From assembly GCF_002091985.1 (NCBI RefSeq), contig NZ_MKKX01000038.1:434001-498000 (forward strand): DNA of 64,000 bases. Direction: 5' to 3'. This document shows, piece by piece, positions 43,205 through 52,604 of this stretch; the stretch's first letter is position 1; each line of letters starts with the position of its first letter. A program made the translations under genes and the position numbers. Below the pieces are notes generated by a model. That model worked only from the letters and a program-made list of their open reading frames with translations, had not been told where the DNA came from and did not search any database. Source of the DNA: Rhodococcus sp. 1163. Its GTDB lineage: Bacteria; Actinomycetota; Actinomycetes; Mycobacteriales; Mycobacteriaceae.

Positions 43205-45079
43205 GTGCCCATTGCTTCACAAGAAGACGCCTCACGCACTGCGTATGCCGCCTGGCAGAAGGCGGTTGCCGGAGTTCTGGCGAAGTCGCGCAGAGTCGAC
43301 GTCGCAGATCTGCCAGAGGATCCTGAGCGTCTCCTCGAGACCACGACCTACGACGGGGTGACGATCTCACCTCTCTACGGTCCTCGTGACGAGCACCCCG
43401 AGAACGCACTCCCTGGAGTGTTCCCTTTCGTACGTGGCCGGGATGCGGCCCGAGACGTCAACGCTGGGTGGAAGGTCAGTGCCAGGTTCGGTGTCGGTGA
43501 GTCGGACGCAGCGAAGGTCAACCGGTCGATACTGGACGGCTTGAACAACGGTGTCAGCGCACTCTGGCTCCGCGTCGGCGAGAGCGATCTTCCGGCAGCT
43601 TCGATCGCCGAAGCAGTCGACGGCGTCCTGCTCGATCTCGCACCGTTGGTCGTGGACGCCGGCAACGCCACCGAAGCAGCCGCTCACGCAGTGTTCGAAT
43701 TGCTCGACCGGATCACCGCCGAGAATACGGAAGCGGTGGACATTCGATTGGGTGGTGCCACGCTCACCTCACAGTTCTCAGGGGCACCCGCACCTGAACT
43801 CGCAACACTCGTAGACCTGGCCGCACAGTCGGACGCCCGCGCAGAGACCGTTCGCGCGATCACCGTCGACGGCACCGTGTTCCACAACGCCGGAGCCGGC
43901 GATGCACAGGAACTCGGTGCAGCAGTTGCTGCCGGCCTCGAATACCTCCGTGCTCTGACGTCGAGTGGTCTCTCCATCGGAGATGCACTCGGGCAACTGG
44001 AGTTCCGCTTTGCAGCGACCGACGACCAGTTCCAGACGATCGCGAAGTTCCGCGCGGCACGCGTGTTGTGGTCACGCGTCGCGCAGGTATCCGGTGCGCC
44101 CGACGCCGGCGGCGCTCCGCAGCATGCGGTCACATCGGAAGCGATGATGTCGCAGCGCGATCCGTGGGTCAACATGCTTCGCACCACTTTGGCGGCATTC
44201 GGCGCGGGTATCGGCGGAGCCGACGCGATCACCGTCCTTCCGTTCGATGTGGCGCTGGAGGGGGGAGCGGCCGGAGTGTCGAAGACTTTCGCGGCGCGAA
44301 TCGCAAGAAATACGCAGCTTTTACTCCTCGAGGAGTCTCATCTCGGGCGCGTTCTCGACCCGGGTGCCGGCTCTTGGTACATCGAGCAACTCACCGATGA
44401 CATCGCCGAGAAGGCATGGGCTTTCACCCAGAAGATCGAAGCCGACGGTGGTTACCGTGCTGCACTCGAGTCGGGGACCCTCGCGTCGTCGATCGCGGAG
44501 ACCAAAGCCGCTCGTGATTCCGATGTCGCTCACCGCCGGACGCCGCTCACGGGTGTCAACGAGTTCCCCAACCTGGCCGAGGCGCCGCTTGCGCCGGTAG
44601 GCCCGGAGCAGGCGGGCACAGCGCCACGGGTTGCTCGGTACGGAGCTGCTTTCGAAGCTCTACGTGACCGCTCGGATGCATATCTCGCCGAGCACGATGC
44701 GCGGCCACTGGCGCTGCTCGTGCCGCTCGGTTCGGTAGCCGAGCACAACGTACGGACGACTTTCGCTGCGAACCTATTGGCTTCGGGCGGAATCGAGTCG
44801 CAGAATCCAGGGCCGTTGACCGAGTCGAGCATCGCCGAAGCCGTACGCACGGCCGGCGCTCGTATCGCGGTCGTGTGCGGCACCGACAAGCGATACACCG
44901 AAGAGGCCTCGTCCGCAGTGAGCGCGCTCCGCGCTGCCGGCATCGAACGGGTACTTCTCGCCGGGCCCGAAAAGCTGTTCACCGATATCACCGGCCAAGG
45001 TCGGCCGGACGATTTCTTGACCGCCAAGGTCGACGCCATCGCAGTTCTGTCCGATCTTCTCACCAATCTGGGGGCCTGA
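43205..45079 (+). CDS. mutA: methylmalonyl-CoA mutase small subunit
   Basis: 624 residues, the non-B12-binding small subunit of the heterodimeric mutase. It has the TIM-barrel homologous to MutB (for example [29 protein letters not shown]) and a degenerate C-terminal Rossmann-like domain lacking DxHxxG. GTG start at 43205 with GAGGGAG upstream. mutB starts four bases after its stop. Works in propionate, odd-chain and branched amino acid catabolism. Confidence 0.95.
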   Translation: MPIASQEDASRTAYAAWQKAVAGVLAKSRRVDVADLPEDPERLLETTTYDGVTISPLYGPRDEHPENALPGVFPFVRGRDAARDVNAGWKVSARFGVGESDAAKVNRSILDGLNNGVSALWLRVGESDLPAASIAEAVDGVLLDLAPLVVDAGNATEAAAHAVFELLDRITAENTEAVDIRLGGATLTSQFSGAPAPELATLVDLAAQSDARAETVRAITVDGTVFHNAGAGDAQELGAAVAAGLEYLRALTSSGLSIGDALGQLEFRFAATDDQFQTIAKFRAARVLWSRVAQVSGAPDAGGAPQHAVTSEAMMSQRDPWVNMLRTTLAAFGAGIGGADAITVLPFDVALEGGAAGVSKTFAARIARNTQLLLLEESHLGRVLDPGAGSWYIEQLTDDIAEKAWAFTQKIEADGGYRAALESGTLASSIAETKAARDSDVAHRRTPLTGVNEFPNLAEAPLAPVGPEQAGTAPRVARYGAAFEALRDRSDAYLAEHDARPLALLVPLGSVAEHNVRTTFAANLLASGGIESQNPGPLTESSIAEAVRTAGARIAVVCGTDKRYTEEASSAVSALRAAGIERVLLAGPEKLFTDITGQGRPDDFLTAKVDAIAVLSDLLTNLGA

Positions 45080-45082
45080 GAA

Positions 45083-47371
45083 ATGACCACCAACGAAGCC
45101 GAACCACGGGTAACTCATGTCATCGGTAGTTTCGCCGATGTTCCACTGAAGGATCCGCAGTCGCCGCCTCCGTCCTCGCCCACGGCCGAAGAAGCATCGG
45201 AGCACATTGCGGCGGGTGCAAAGGCAAACAACTACGCCGCCGAGCAGGTTGTGTGGTCGACTCCCGAAGGTATCGACGTCAAGCCTGTGTTCACCAAGGC
45301 CGATCGCGATGCCGCCGAAGCCGAGGGCTACCCGCTCGACAGCTATCCGGGCACGCCGCCGTTCATTCGTGGGCCCTACCCGACGATGTATGTCAACCAG
45401 CCGTGGACGATTCGTCAGTACGCCGGATTCTCCACTGCGGCGGAATCGAATGCGTTCTATCGGCGAAATCTCGCAGCCGGACAGAAGGGTCTGTCGGTTG
45501 CGTTCGATCTGGCGACCCACCGCGGGTACGACTCGGATCATCCGCGCGTACAAGGCGATGTGGGTATGGCCGGTGTAGCGATCGATTCGATCTACGACAT
45601 GCGGCAGTTGTTCGACGGTATCGATCTCGGCAGCGTCTCGGTATCGATGACGATGAACGGTGCGGTGCTTCCCATCCTCGCGCTGTACGTCGCTGCGGCC
45701 GAGGAGCAGGGCGTCGGGCCGGAGAAACTTGCCGGGACCATTCAGAACGACATCCTCAAAGAGTTCATGGTCCGCAACACCTATATTTATCCGCCGAAAC
45801 CGTCGATGCGGATCATCTCGGACATCTTCGCGTATTCGAGTGCGAATATGCCGAAGTACAACTCGATCTCGATCTCGGGCTATCACATCCAAGAGGCCGG
45901 TGCGACAGCCGATCTCGAATTGGCGTACACCCTTGCCGACGGCGTCGAGTACATCCGCGCCGGACTGGCCGCGGGAATGGACATCGATACGTTCGCGCCT
46001 CGGCTTTCCTTCTTCTGGGCCATCGGGATGAACTTCTTCATGGAGGTTGCCAAGCTGCGTGCAGGCCGGTTGCTGTGGGCAGAGTTGGTGGCGAAATTCG
46101 AGCCGAAGAGCGCCAAATCGTTGTCACTGCGCACACATTCGCAGACTTCAGGATGGTCTCTGACTGCCCAGGACGTGTTCAACAACGTCGCACGCACGTG
46201 TGTGGAGGCGATGGCCGCAACCCAGGGGCACACGCAGTCGCTACACACGAACGCACTCGACGAAGCACTGGCGCTGCCTACTGACTTCTCAGCTCGAATC
46301 GCCCGTAACACGCAGTTGTTGATTCAGCAGGAGTCGAACACGGTACGACCGATCGACCCGTGGGGCGGCTCTCACTACGTCGAATGGCTCACTCACCAGC
46401 TCGCGAACCGCGCACGGGCACACATCGCCGAGGTCGAAGCCGCAGGAGGAATGGCGCAGGCTATCGGCGAAGGCATTCCGAAATTGCGGATCGAGGAAGC
46501 AGCTGCACGAACCCAAGCGCGTATCGACTCCGGGCGCCAGCCGCTCGTCGGCGTCAACAAGTACGTGCCGGACGAGCCCGACACCATCGAGGTTCTCAAG
46601 GTCGAGAACTCGAAGGTCCGCAAAGAACAGATCGACAAACTGAAGCGCCTGCGCGAGGAAAGAAACACCGAAGAGGTGGAGGCTGCGTTGGCGAACCTGA
46701 CGCGTGCAGCGGCGTCCGACGAGCCCGGTATGGAAAACAACCTGCTGAATCTGGCGATCGACGCTGCCCGCAAGATGGCCACGGTCGGAGAGATTTCCGA
46801 CGCACTCGAGAAGGTTTACGGGCGGCATCAGGCCGAAATCCGGACAATCAGTGGTGTGTACCGCGACGAAGCAGGAAAGTCCGAGAACCTGATCAAGGCG
46901 ACAGAGTTGGTGGAGAAGTTCTCCGAGGACGAAGGTCGACGTCCCCGCGTTCTGGTGTGCAAGATGGGCCAGGACGGCCACGATCGTGGCCAGAAGGTCA
47001 TTGCGACTGCGTTCGCCGATATCGGATTCGACGTCGACGTCGGACCGCTGTTCCAGACTCCTGAAGAGGTTGCGCGGCAGGCGGCCGACAACGACGTACA
47101 CGTCGTCGGTGTGTCCTCACTCGCCGCAGGCCACTTGACGTTGGTGCCTGCACTTCGGGAAGCGCTCGCAGCAGTCGATCGGCCCGACATCATGATCGTC
47201 GTCGGTGGCGTCATCCCGCCCGGCGACTTCGAGGAGTTGTATGCCGCAGGCGCTGCCGCGATCTTCCCGCCCGGGACGGTCATCGCCGATGCCGCTATCG
47301 GGCTTGTCCAGAAGATCTCCGAACAGCTCGGTCACGGCAACGGGCCGGAGCCGCAAGAGGCGACGGCGTGA
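45083..47371 (+). CDS. mutB: methylmalonyl-CoA mutase large subunit
   Basis: 762 residues. Adenosylcobalamin-dependent interconversion of methylmalonyl-CoA and succinyl-CoA. The barrel has [25 protein letters not shown] substrate segment and [19 protein letters not shown]. The C-terminal B12 domain shows [17 protein letters not shown] (base-off DxHxxG), [14 protein letters not shown] and [14 protein letters not shown]. Directly follows mutA; meaB follows after 15 bases. No cobalamin riboswitch is seen upstream of mutA. Confidence 0.97.
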   Translation: MTTNEAEPRVTHVIGSFADVPLKDPQSPPPSSPTAEEASEHIAAGAKANNYAAEQVVWSTPEGIDVKPVFTKADRDAAEAEGYPLDSYPGTPPFIRGPYPTMYVNQPWTIRQYAGFSTAAESNAFYRRNLAAGQKGLSVAFDLATHRGYDSDHPRVQGDVGMAGVAIDSIYDMRQLFDGIDLGSVSVSMTMNGAVLPILALYVAAAEEQGVGPEKLAGTIQNDILKEFMVRNTYIYPPKPSMRIISDIFAYSSANMPKYNSISISGYHIQEAGATADLELAYTLADGVEYIRAGLAAGMDIDTFAPRLSFFWAIGMNFFMEVAKLRAGRLLWAELVAKFEPKSAKSLSLRTHSQTSGWSLTAQDVFNNVARTCVEAMAATQGHTQSLHTNALDEALALPTDFSARIARNTQLLIQQESNTVRPIDPWGGSHYVEWLTHQLANRARAHIAEVEAAGGMAQAIGEGIPKLRIEEAAARTQARIDSGRQPLVGVNKYVPDEPDTIEVLKVENSKVRKEQIDKLKRLREERNTEEVEAALANLTRAAASDEPGMENNLLNLAIDAARKMATVGEISDALEKVYGRHQAEIRTISGVYRDEAGKSENLIKATELVEKFSEDEGRRPRVLVCKMGQDGHDRGQKVIATAFADIGFDVDVGPLFQTPEEVARQAADNDVHVVGVSSLAAGHLTLVPALREALAAVDRPDIMIVVGGVIPPGDFEELYAAGAAAIFPPGTVIADAAIGLVQKISEQLGHGNGPEPQEATA

Positions 47372-47386
47372 TCGCGACGTACTCGG

Positions 47387-48409
47387 ATGAGTAGCGCGAC
47401 CAGAACGCCGCTGAATATCGATATCGACGCAGTGGCGAAGTCGGTCCTCGCCAATGATCGTTCCGGGCTTGCTCGGGCGATCACGTTGGTCGAGTCGACG
47501 CGAGCGGATCATCGCGACCTGGCACAGCAACTGCTTCTGCAACTGCTGCCGAAGGCCGGTGGCGCGCATCGCGTCGGCATCACCGGAGTTCCCGGGGTAG
47601 GGAAGTCGACGTTCATCGACGCGCTCGGCATGCGGTTGATCGAACAGGGTCATCGGGTCGCGGTCTTGGCCGTCGATCCCTCGTCCACCCGTACCGGTGG
47701 GTCGATTCTGGGCGACAAGACCAGAATGGCTCGGCTGTCGGTGGAGAAGGACGCCTACATTCGGCCTTCTCCGACGTCCGGCACTCTCGGGGGAGTGACG
47801 CGGGCGACCCGCGAGACCATCGTGCTACTCGAAGCCGCTGGATTCGACGTGATCCTCGTCGAGACCGTCGGTGTCGGTCAGTCGGAGGTGTCGGTTGCCA
47901 ACATGGTGGACTGCTTCGCGTTCTTGACTCTGGCCAGGACCGGAGATCAGTTGCAGGGCATCAAGAAGGGTGTCCTCGAGCTCGCCGATCTGGTAGCAGT
48001 GAACAAGGCCGACGGCAAACACATCATGGAGGCCAAGAGCGCGGCGAGGGAGTTGGCCGGCGCGCTTCGGATGATCTATCCGCACGATGCGATGTGGAAG
48101 CCACCGGTTCTCACTATCAGCGCGATGGAAGGGACCGGGCTCGACGACTTCTGGAACACCGTTCTCAGACATCAGCAGGTGCTCACCGATGCCGGTGAGT
48201 TCGCCGAAAAGCGTCGACGCCAGCAGGTCGACTGGATGTGGACGATGGTCAACGATCAGATGCTGCGCCGGATCGCACAGAATCCTGCGGTGAAAGCTAT
48301 TCGTCTCGGCGTCGAAGAGCGTGTTCGCGACGGGTCTTTGACTGCGGCATTGGCAGCGCAGGAGTTGCTCGATACCTTCGATGCTGCCGCGCCGCCCGCG
48401 TGGACGTAG
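47387..48409 (+). CDS. meaB: methylmalonyl-CoA mutase-associated GTPase MeaB
   Basis: 340-residue G3E-family P-loop GTPase that guards and reactivates the mutase. Walker A GVPGVGKST near residue 67, switch segment DPSSTRTGGSILGDKTRM, VETVGVGQSE, and base-recognition NKADG. The C-terminal helical dimerisation arm is present to the normal length. Last gene of mutA-mutB-meaB. Confidence 0.95.
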   Translation: MSSATRTPLNIDIDAVAKSVLANDRSGLARAITLVESTRADHRDLAQQLLLQLLPKAGGAHRVGITGVPGVGKSTFIDALGMRLIEQGHRVAVLAVDPSSTRTGGSILGDKTRMARLSVEKDAYIRPSPTSGTLGGVTRATRETIVLLEAAGFDVILVETVGVGQSEVSVANMVDCFAFLTLARTGDQLQGIKKGVLELADLVAVNKADGKHIMEAKSAARELAGALRMIYPHDAMWKPPVLTISAMEGTGLDDFWNTVLRHQQVLTDAGEFAEKRRRQQVDWMWTMVNDQMLRRIAQNPAVKAIRLGVEERVRDGSLTAALAAQELLDTFDAAAPPAWT

Positions 48410-48425
48410 TTCGACCGTGAACATC

Positions 48426-48470
48426 CTGTACCCCTGACCGTGCCGAGGAATCGGTAGCTCAGGGGTACAG
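48426..48470. terminator. bidirectional terminator between meaB and nucleoside hydrolase
   Basis: Perfect 12-bp inverted repeat CTGTACCCCTGA (48426-48437) / TCAGGGGTACAG (48459-48470). The right arm is the last codons of the minus-strand nucleoside hydrolase gene. Confidence 0.7.
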
Positions 48471-49490
48471 GCGTGCGGCCATCGCTCCGATGCGTTCGAT
48501 CAGGTCGTCGAAGAATGCTTCCGGATCTGTTGTCGATGCGATGGCTGCGTTGAGCGGGCGGCCCCACATCCCTCTCCAGTCCGCGACCGTTGTTCCGCGG
48601 GTGAGGGTTCCGTCCAGTTCGATATCGACGGTGGCTGTGCGCAGGGTTGCGATCGCGGGATTCAGGGCTACGGCAGCGACGAACGGATCGTGCATGTGCG
48701 CCAGGAATCCTTGGTCGTGATCGCGATGAAACTTCATGTAGAAGCGGACTGCATCGGAAAGGTGGCGCACTACCGCGTTGGACGCGGTGGATCTGATATC
48801 GGATCCATCTGTCTCCGAAATGATCTCGCGCGGTGTACTTCCCGCGCGTTCGGCCAACCGCGCGATGTGGTGGGGGAGCATTTCGATGGTTTCGGTGATG
48901 TCGAGTGGACACACGATGGGAAGACGTGCCTCTGGAAGGCCGGAGAATGCCGCGAACACTTCCGATGCTGCCTCCGGATCGACTGCGATATTCCATTCGC
49001 TTGTCGGTGTCGTGTTACCGGGGTGCTGAAATGCCCCACCCATCAACACGAGTCGCTTCAACAGTCGCGGGAGGTCTGGATCGATGCGAACAGCCTGTGC
49101 GAGATTGGTCATCGGCCCGGTGACCAATCCGACGATCTCGCCTGGCCGTTCGCGTACCAGTTCCACCCAGGCAGTTGCTGCATCACGGTTCGACAGTGAG
49201 CGATCGGAAACCGGAAGGTCGGCGTACCCGACGCCGCGTGGGCCGTGCGTTTCTTCGGTCGTCATGAGCGGGGAAGCCAGCGGCACCTGTGCACCCAGCG
49301 TCACCTCGATGTTGGTTGCCTTGCACAGGTCGAGCCACGCCAAGTTGTTTGCAGCCACCTGGTTCACCGAAACGTTGCCTGCGGTCGATGCGATCGACAG
49401 GATCTCGGCCTCGGGGCTGGCCAACAGGTAGAGCAGAGCCAGGGAGTCGTCGATTCCGGTGTCGACGTCGACGATCAGTGGAATGGTCAT
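48459..49490 (-). CDS. inosine-uridine-type nucleoside hydrolase
   Basis: 343 residues, cleaving the N-glycosidic bond of nucleosides. The N-terminal calcium/ribose motif reads DVDTGIDDSLAL, with the typical DTDxGxDD slightly changed. A second aspartate cluster follows in LVLMGGAFQHPGN and SEWNIAVDPEAA, and the catalytic histidine region is AHMHDPFVAAVAL. The ATG forms an ATGA overlap with the CoA transferase gene upstream. Substrate preference cannot be read. Confidence 0.92.
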   Translation of the reverse strand: MTIPLIVDVDTGIDDSLALLYLLASPEAEILSIASTAGNVSVNQVAANNLAWLDLCKATNIEVTLGAQVPLASPLMTTEETHGPRGVGYADLPVSDRSLSNRDAATAWVELVRERPGEIVGLVTGPMTNLAQAVRIDPDLPRLLKRLVLMGGAFQHPGNTTPTSEWNIAVDPEAASEVFAAFSGLPEARLPIVCPLDITETIEMLPHHIARLAERAGSTPREIISETDGSDIRSTASNAVVRHLSDAVRFYMKFHRDHDQGFLAHMHDPFVAAVALNPAIATLRTATVDIELDGTLTRGTTVADWRGMWGRPLNAAIASTTDPEAFFDDLIERIGAMAARLYP

Positions 49491-50881
49491 GCGGAAGTGG
49501 GTCCTCTGTCGTCGTCGAAGCTCGGGGCGTGCGAACCGAGCGGGTGTGCTGGAAACGGGTAGTCGCTGTAGTCCGCGAGCGCAGGTAAGGCCGTCGTCGT
49601 AGATCCGTGTGTGACGGTGGAGTCCGGTCCGGGTAACGACGCAGCGTCAGGGTGTTCGGTCCGACCTCCTGCGGAGGTGAGCCAGGACGCGGTTCGCGCC
49701 AGTGACACCGATACATCGCAGCCTGATCCCGACGTGCGTGTCGCGGTGAGTGCATCCACGATGCCCGCGGCCAGAAGGTAACCACTGGCATGATCGAGTG
49801 CCTGCGCGGGCAGGGTGCCAGGATGGTTCTCGGATCCCTCGATCACCGCTATCCCGCTCGCGGCTTGGACGATGCTGTCGAAACCACGCTGGAGCCACGA
49901 AGCGCTTTCCCTAGCACCGTGCCCCCACGCCGAGACCGATCCACACACGATCCCCGGCCGAAACGAGCTGGGTAGGAAGCCGAAGTTCTCGATGGCGCCC
50001 GGTCGGTAACCTGAGAGAAAGACATCGGACTGGGCGCACAAGTGTCGAGCCGTATTCAATCCTTCAGCAGTTTTCATATCGAGTAGGGCGCTACGTTTGC
50101 CCTGGCCGTTTTCCATGTGTTGCCACCCGATCTCGGGCAGGTCGGGTGGGTCGATGCGCAGAACACTCGCGCCGAGAAGCGCAAGGGCGCGCGATGCAAC
50201 GGGACCTGCGATTACGCGGGTCGAGTCGAGTACCCGAAGTCCTCGCAGCGGATGCTGTTGTGTCGCAGCGAAGTTGAAGCGTGGCGCGGCATCGGATCGA
50301 GGAATGGATCGAACGAGAGGCTCGGACGCAACCGCTGCGCCTACCTCGTGTTCGGCCCACTCCTGCTCGGTGCGGACCCGGACCGCTATCGCGCCGGCGC
50401 GTGCGCATCTGCCCTCGATGATGTCGCTGTCGAGCGATCCGATGCGTGTCCGGGCTGCGTCCACGGTGGCTGCTTCGTCGAGGCCGATCGCCCGCAACAG
50501 CGCACGTCGATGGTGCGGATAGTTGGCGTGCGTGCGTACCCAACCGTCCGCGCATTCGAAGAACCCGGAGAGTTCGGCAAAGGCGAGTACCGGCTCACCG
50601 TTTTCCCGGTACATGCGGTCACCGCTGAAGGACGCGGAAATGCGATCAGGGCTGAGTTTCCATGCAGTGGTATCGAGTCCCACGCTTCGCCGATACCGAT
50701 CCACTGATGACGCGAACGCTGCGACAGCACCGGATGCGAGTTCGCGTACCGGCAAGACCGCCGACAGTCGATCGCCCCACGGCGCCGTCACGAACTCGCT
50801 GCCGTGGCCGGACACCCCCACCGATTTCTCGTACGCCCGCACGAGATCGGTGTAGGCATCGGTCCCGTCCGCTACCGTCAC
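49487..50881 (-). CDS. CoA-transferase family III (CaiB/BaiF) protein
   Basis: 464 residues. The usual N-terminal family-III motif (LRGLRVLDSTRVIAGPVASRA and LLGASVLRIDPPD) only begins at about residue 213. The first 200 residues are a second, diverged domain with FFECADGWVRTHANYPHHRRALL, resembling the C-terminal half of CaiB proteins, so the protein looks circularly rearranged or made of two partial copies. The candidate catalytic Asp is in QALDHASGYLLAAGI. Couples by 4-base overlap to genes on both sides. Substrate unknown. Confidence 0.85.
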   Translation of the reverse strand: MTVADGTDAYTDLVRAYEKSVGVSGHGSEFVTAPWGDRLSAVLPVRELASGAVAAFASSVDRYRRSVGLDTTAWKLSPDRISASFSGDRMYRENGEPVLAFAELSGFFECADGWVRTHANYPHHRRALLRAIGLDEAATVDAARTRIGSLDSDIIEGRCARAGAIAVRVRTEQEWAEHEVGAAVASEPLVRSIPRSDAAPRFNFAATQQHPLRGLRVLDSTRVIAGPVASRALALLGASVLRIDPPDLPEIGWQHMENGQGKRSALLDMKTAEGLNTARHLCAQSDVFLSGYRPGAIENFGFLPSSFRPGIVCGSVSAWGHGARESASWLQRGFDSIVQAASGIAVIEGSENHPGTLPAQALDHASGYLLAAGIVDALTATRTSGSGCDVSVSLARTASWLTSAGGRTEHPDAASLPGPDSTVTHGSTTTALPALADYSDYPFPAHPLGSHAPSFDDDRGPTSA

Positions 50882-52149
50882 TCCTTGCGAGCCCAGATTT
50901 CCAGACCCGCATCCTGGAGGCGAGTCACCAGTGCATCACCGATTCCTGTTGCCGGAGTCAGTACTCCAGCAGCCTCGGGCAGGCTGTCGCGGTTGTGGAC
51001 AAGAGCGAGTGCTGACTCGCTGAGCATCACCGCGGTGGCCTTGTAGCCTGGATCGCCGTCGGCCTTCACTCGCGACCGGTATCGAGCACCGGACGTCGTG
51101 GTCGTGTACACGTCCATCGTGAAGTGACCGTTCTCCTGCGCCTGGGTGCTCGGCCCCTTGCCGGGCTCGGGCAGGATGCGGTCGAGAAGCTTGCGGGGCA
51201 GAATTGTCATTCCCACCAACGCGGCGCCGAGCCCGACGGAGACTGCACCGGCAACGACGGGAGACGCGAACGAGGTGCCGACATTCATCACCTCTCGGTA
51301 ACGAAACTGCTTGCCGTAAGCCCAATCTCGAAGAGCATTGCTTCGCCGGACGACGCGGGTGTTGTACGACGCCATGAAGAACGGCGCTTTCCATCCTCGA
51401 ACGCTGGGGGAGATCTGGGTGCCGTTGACGACCTGGGCATCGAGTTGGCGACCGAAGTCGGTCTCGAGGCTACGGTCCGGACTCAGAGAATAAGGGCGAG
51501 CGGCAAGCCTGCGAAGTTTGCCGTCTTTCTTCATCTCGGCGAGTTGTGTCCGAACCGAGTCGACGGTACCGCCGCTGACGCCGCCGCGCATCGAGGAGAC
51601 CACGAGGGTGGTGTCGGTCAGTTCACCGGCGCCATCGGCGACGACGGCTGCGTGCAGGACGTGGACACCGATATCGGAGGGGATCGAGTCGAACCCACAG
51701 GAATGGACGATGCGGGCGCCCGACTTCTGGGCGATCTCGTGGTTTTTGTCGATACTTTGACGAGCGAAAAGCACTTCACCGGTCAGATCGACGTAGTCGG
51801 TGCCGGCGAGAGCACATGCGGCAGCCAGCGGCTGTCCGAACTTCGCGTAGGGGCCGACGGTAGTGATCACGACACGAGTGGACTCGGCGAGAGCTTGGAG
51901 CGCCTCTTCGTCCGCAGCGTCGGCCTCGACGATGGGCCACTGCGCTGCAGCGGAGGGGAGAGTGCGTCGAACCGCCTCGACACGGGAAGCAGACCGGCCG
52001 GCAAAAGCTACGGCCGTACCTTCCGGTGCGTGGCGGGCCAGATAGTCGGCAGTAAGACGCCCGACGAAGCCTGTTGCGCCGTAGACGACGATGTCGTACA
52101 AGCGGGTTGTGTCAGCAGTCTCAGCGGGTTCGGGAACACTCGAAGTCAT
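50878..52149 (-). CDS. saccharopine dehydrogenase-like / trans-acting enoyl reductase family protein
   Basis: About 423 residues. N-terminal Rossmann fold with VYGATGFVGRLTADYLA near residue 20, then ADAADEEALQALAESTRVVI and GPYAKFGQPLAAACALAGTDYVD, as in the mycobacterial Rv2953/Rv2449c group. A hydrophobic stretch (VAGAVSVGLGAALVGMTILP) suggests membrane association. One member of this group reduces phenolphthiocerol intermediates in trans, but most are uncharacterised. ATG at 52149 is preferred; TACTGT lies seven bases upstream. Stop overlaps the CoA transferase start as GTGA. Confidence 0.85.
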   Translation of the reverse strand: MTSSVPEPAETADTTRLYDIVVYGATGFVGRLTADYLARHAPEGTAVAFAGRSASRVEAVRRTLPSAAAQWPIVEADAADEEALQALAESTRVVITTVGPYAKFGQPLAAACALAGTDYVDLTGEVLFARQSIDKNHEIAQKSGARIVHSCGFDSIPSDIGVHVLHAAVVADGAGELTDTTLVVSSMRGGVSGGTVDSVRTQLAEMKKDGKLRRLAARPYSLSPDRSLETDFGRQLDAQVVNGTQISPSVRGWKAPFFMASYNTRVVRRSNALRDWAYGKQFRYREVMNVGTSFASPVVAGAVSVGLGAALVGMTILPRKLLDRILPEPGKGPSTQAQENGHFTMDVYTTTTSGARYRSRVKADGDPGYKATAVMLSESALALVHNRDSLPEAAGVLTPATGIGDALVTRLQDAGLEIWARKE

Positions 52150-52204
52150 GTACTCGACAGTAACGTGCATCACGGCAAGAGTCGACGACGCCCACCATCC
52201 TCGA

Positions 52205-52579
52205 TCAGCTCGCGCTGAAGTGCCGCGACCGTGATCGGAGCAGCACAAACCCTGCCCACGAGATGGCGACGGCGCAGATTGCCGCAAACCGAACCACGCC
52301 GAGCATGCTTTCGGGGTAAATGACCCCGGTGAGGTAGTAGTCGATGAAACCAGTAGAGGGAAGTGCAGATTCGCCCGAACGCACTCGGGCCCAGCTTTCG
52401 AGTTGGGTCAGTGGGCAATCGACGCCGATCACTATCGAGACGAACCCCCACGCCACTGCGACGCCGTGGAGCCAGATCGTGCGTCGATAACGCCAGGCGA
52501 GAAACCCGCCCGCGACGACATACACGACGAACGCGAGGTGCGCCGCTACCGTGATGTCGGCCAGCGCCCGGAACATCAT
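52205..52579 (-). CDS. DUF2784 membrane protein
   Basis: 124 residues with four hydrophobic segments. The DUF2784 signature is clear: DCPLTQLESWARVRSGE after the second or third helix and GFIDYYLTGVIYPESM before the last. Function unknown. TAGGAT is exactly six bases before the ATG at 52579, suggesting a leaderless message starting inside the intergenic strip after the next gene upstream. It may head the unit leading into the saccharopine-like gene 55 bases on. Confidence 0.85.
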   Translation of the reverse strand: MMFRALADITVAAHLAFVVYVVAGGFLAWRYRRTIWLHGVAVAWGFVSIVIGVDCPLTQLESWARVRSGESALPSTGFIDYYLTGVIYPESMLGVVRFAAICAVAISWAGFVLLRSRSRHFSAS

Positions 52580-52604
52580 GAACCGATCCTATGCCCCCAG
52601 CTGG

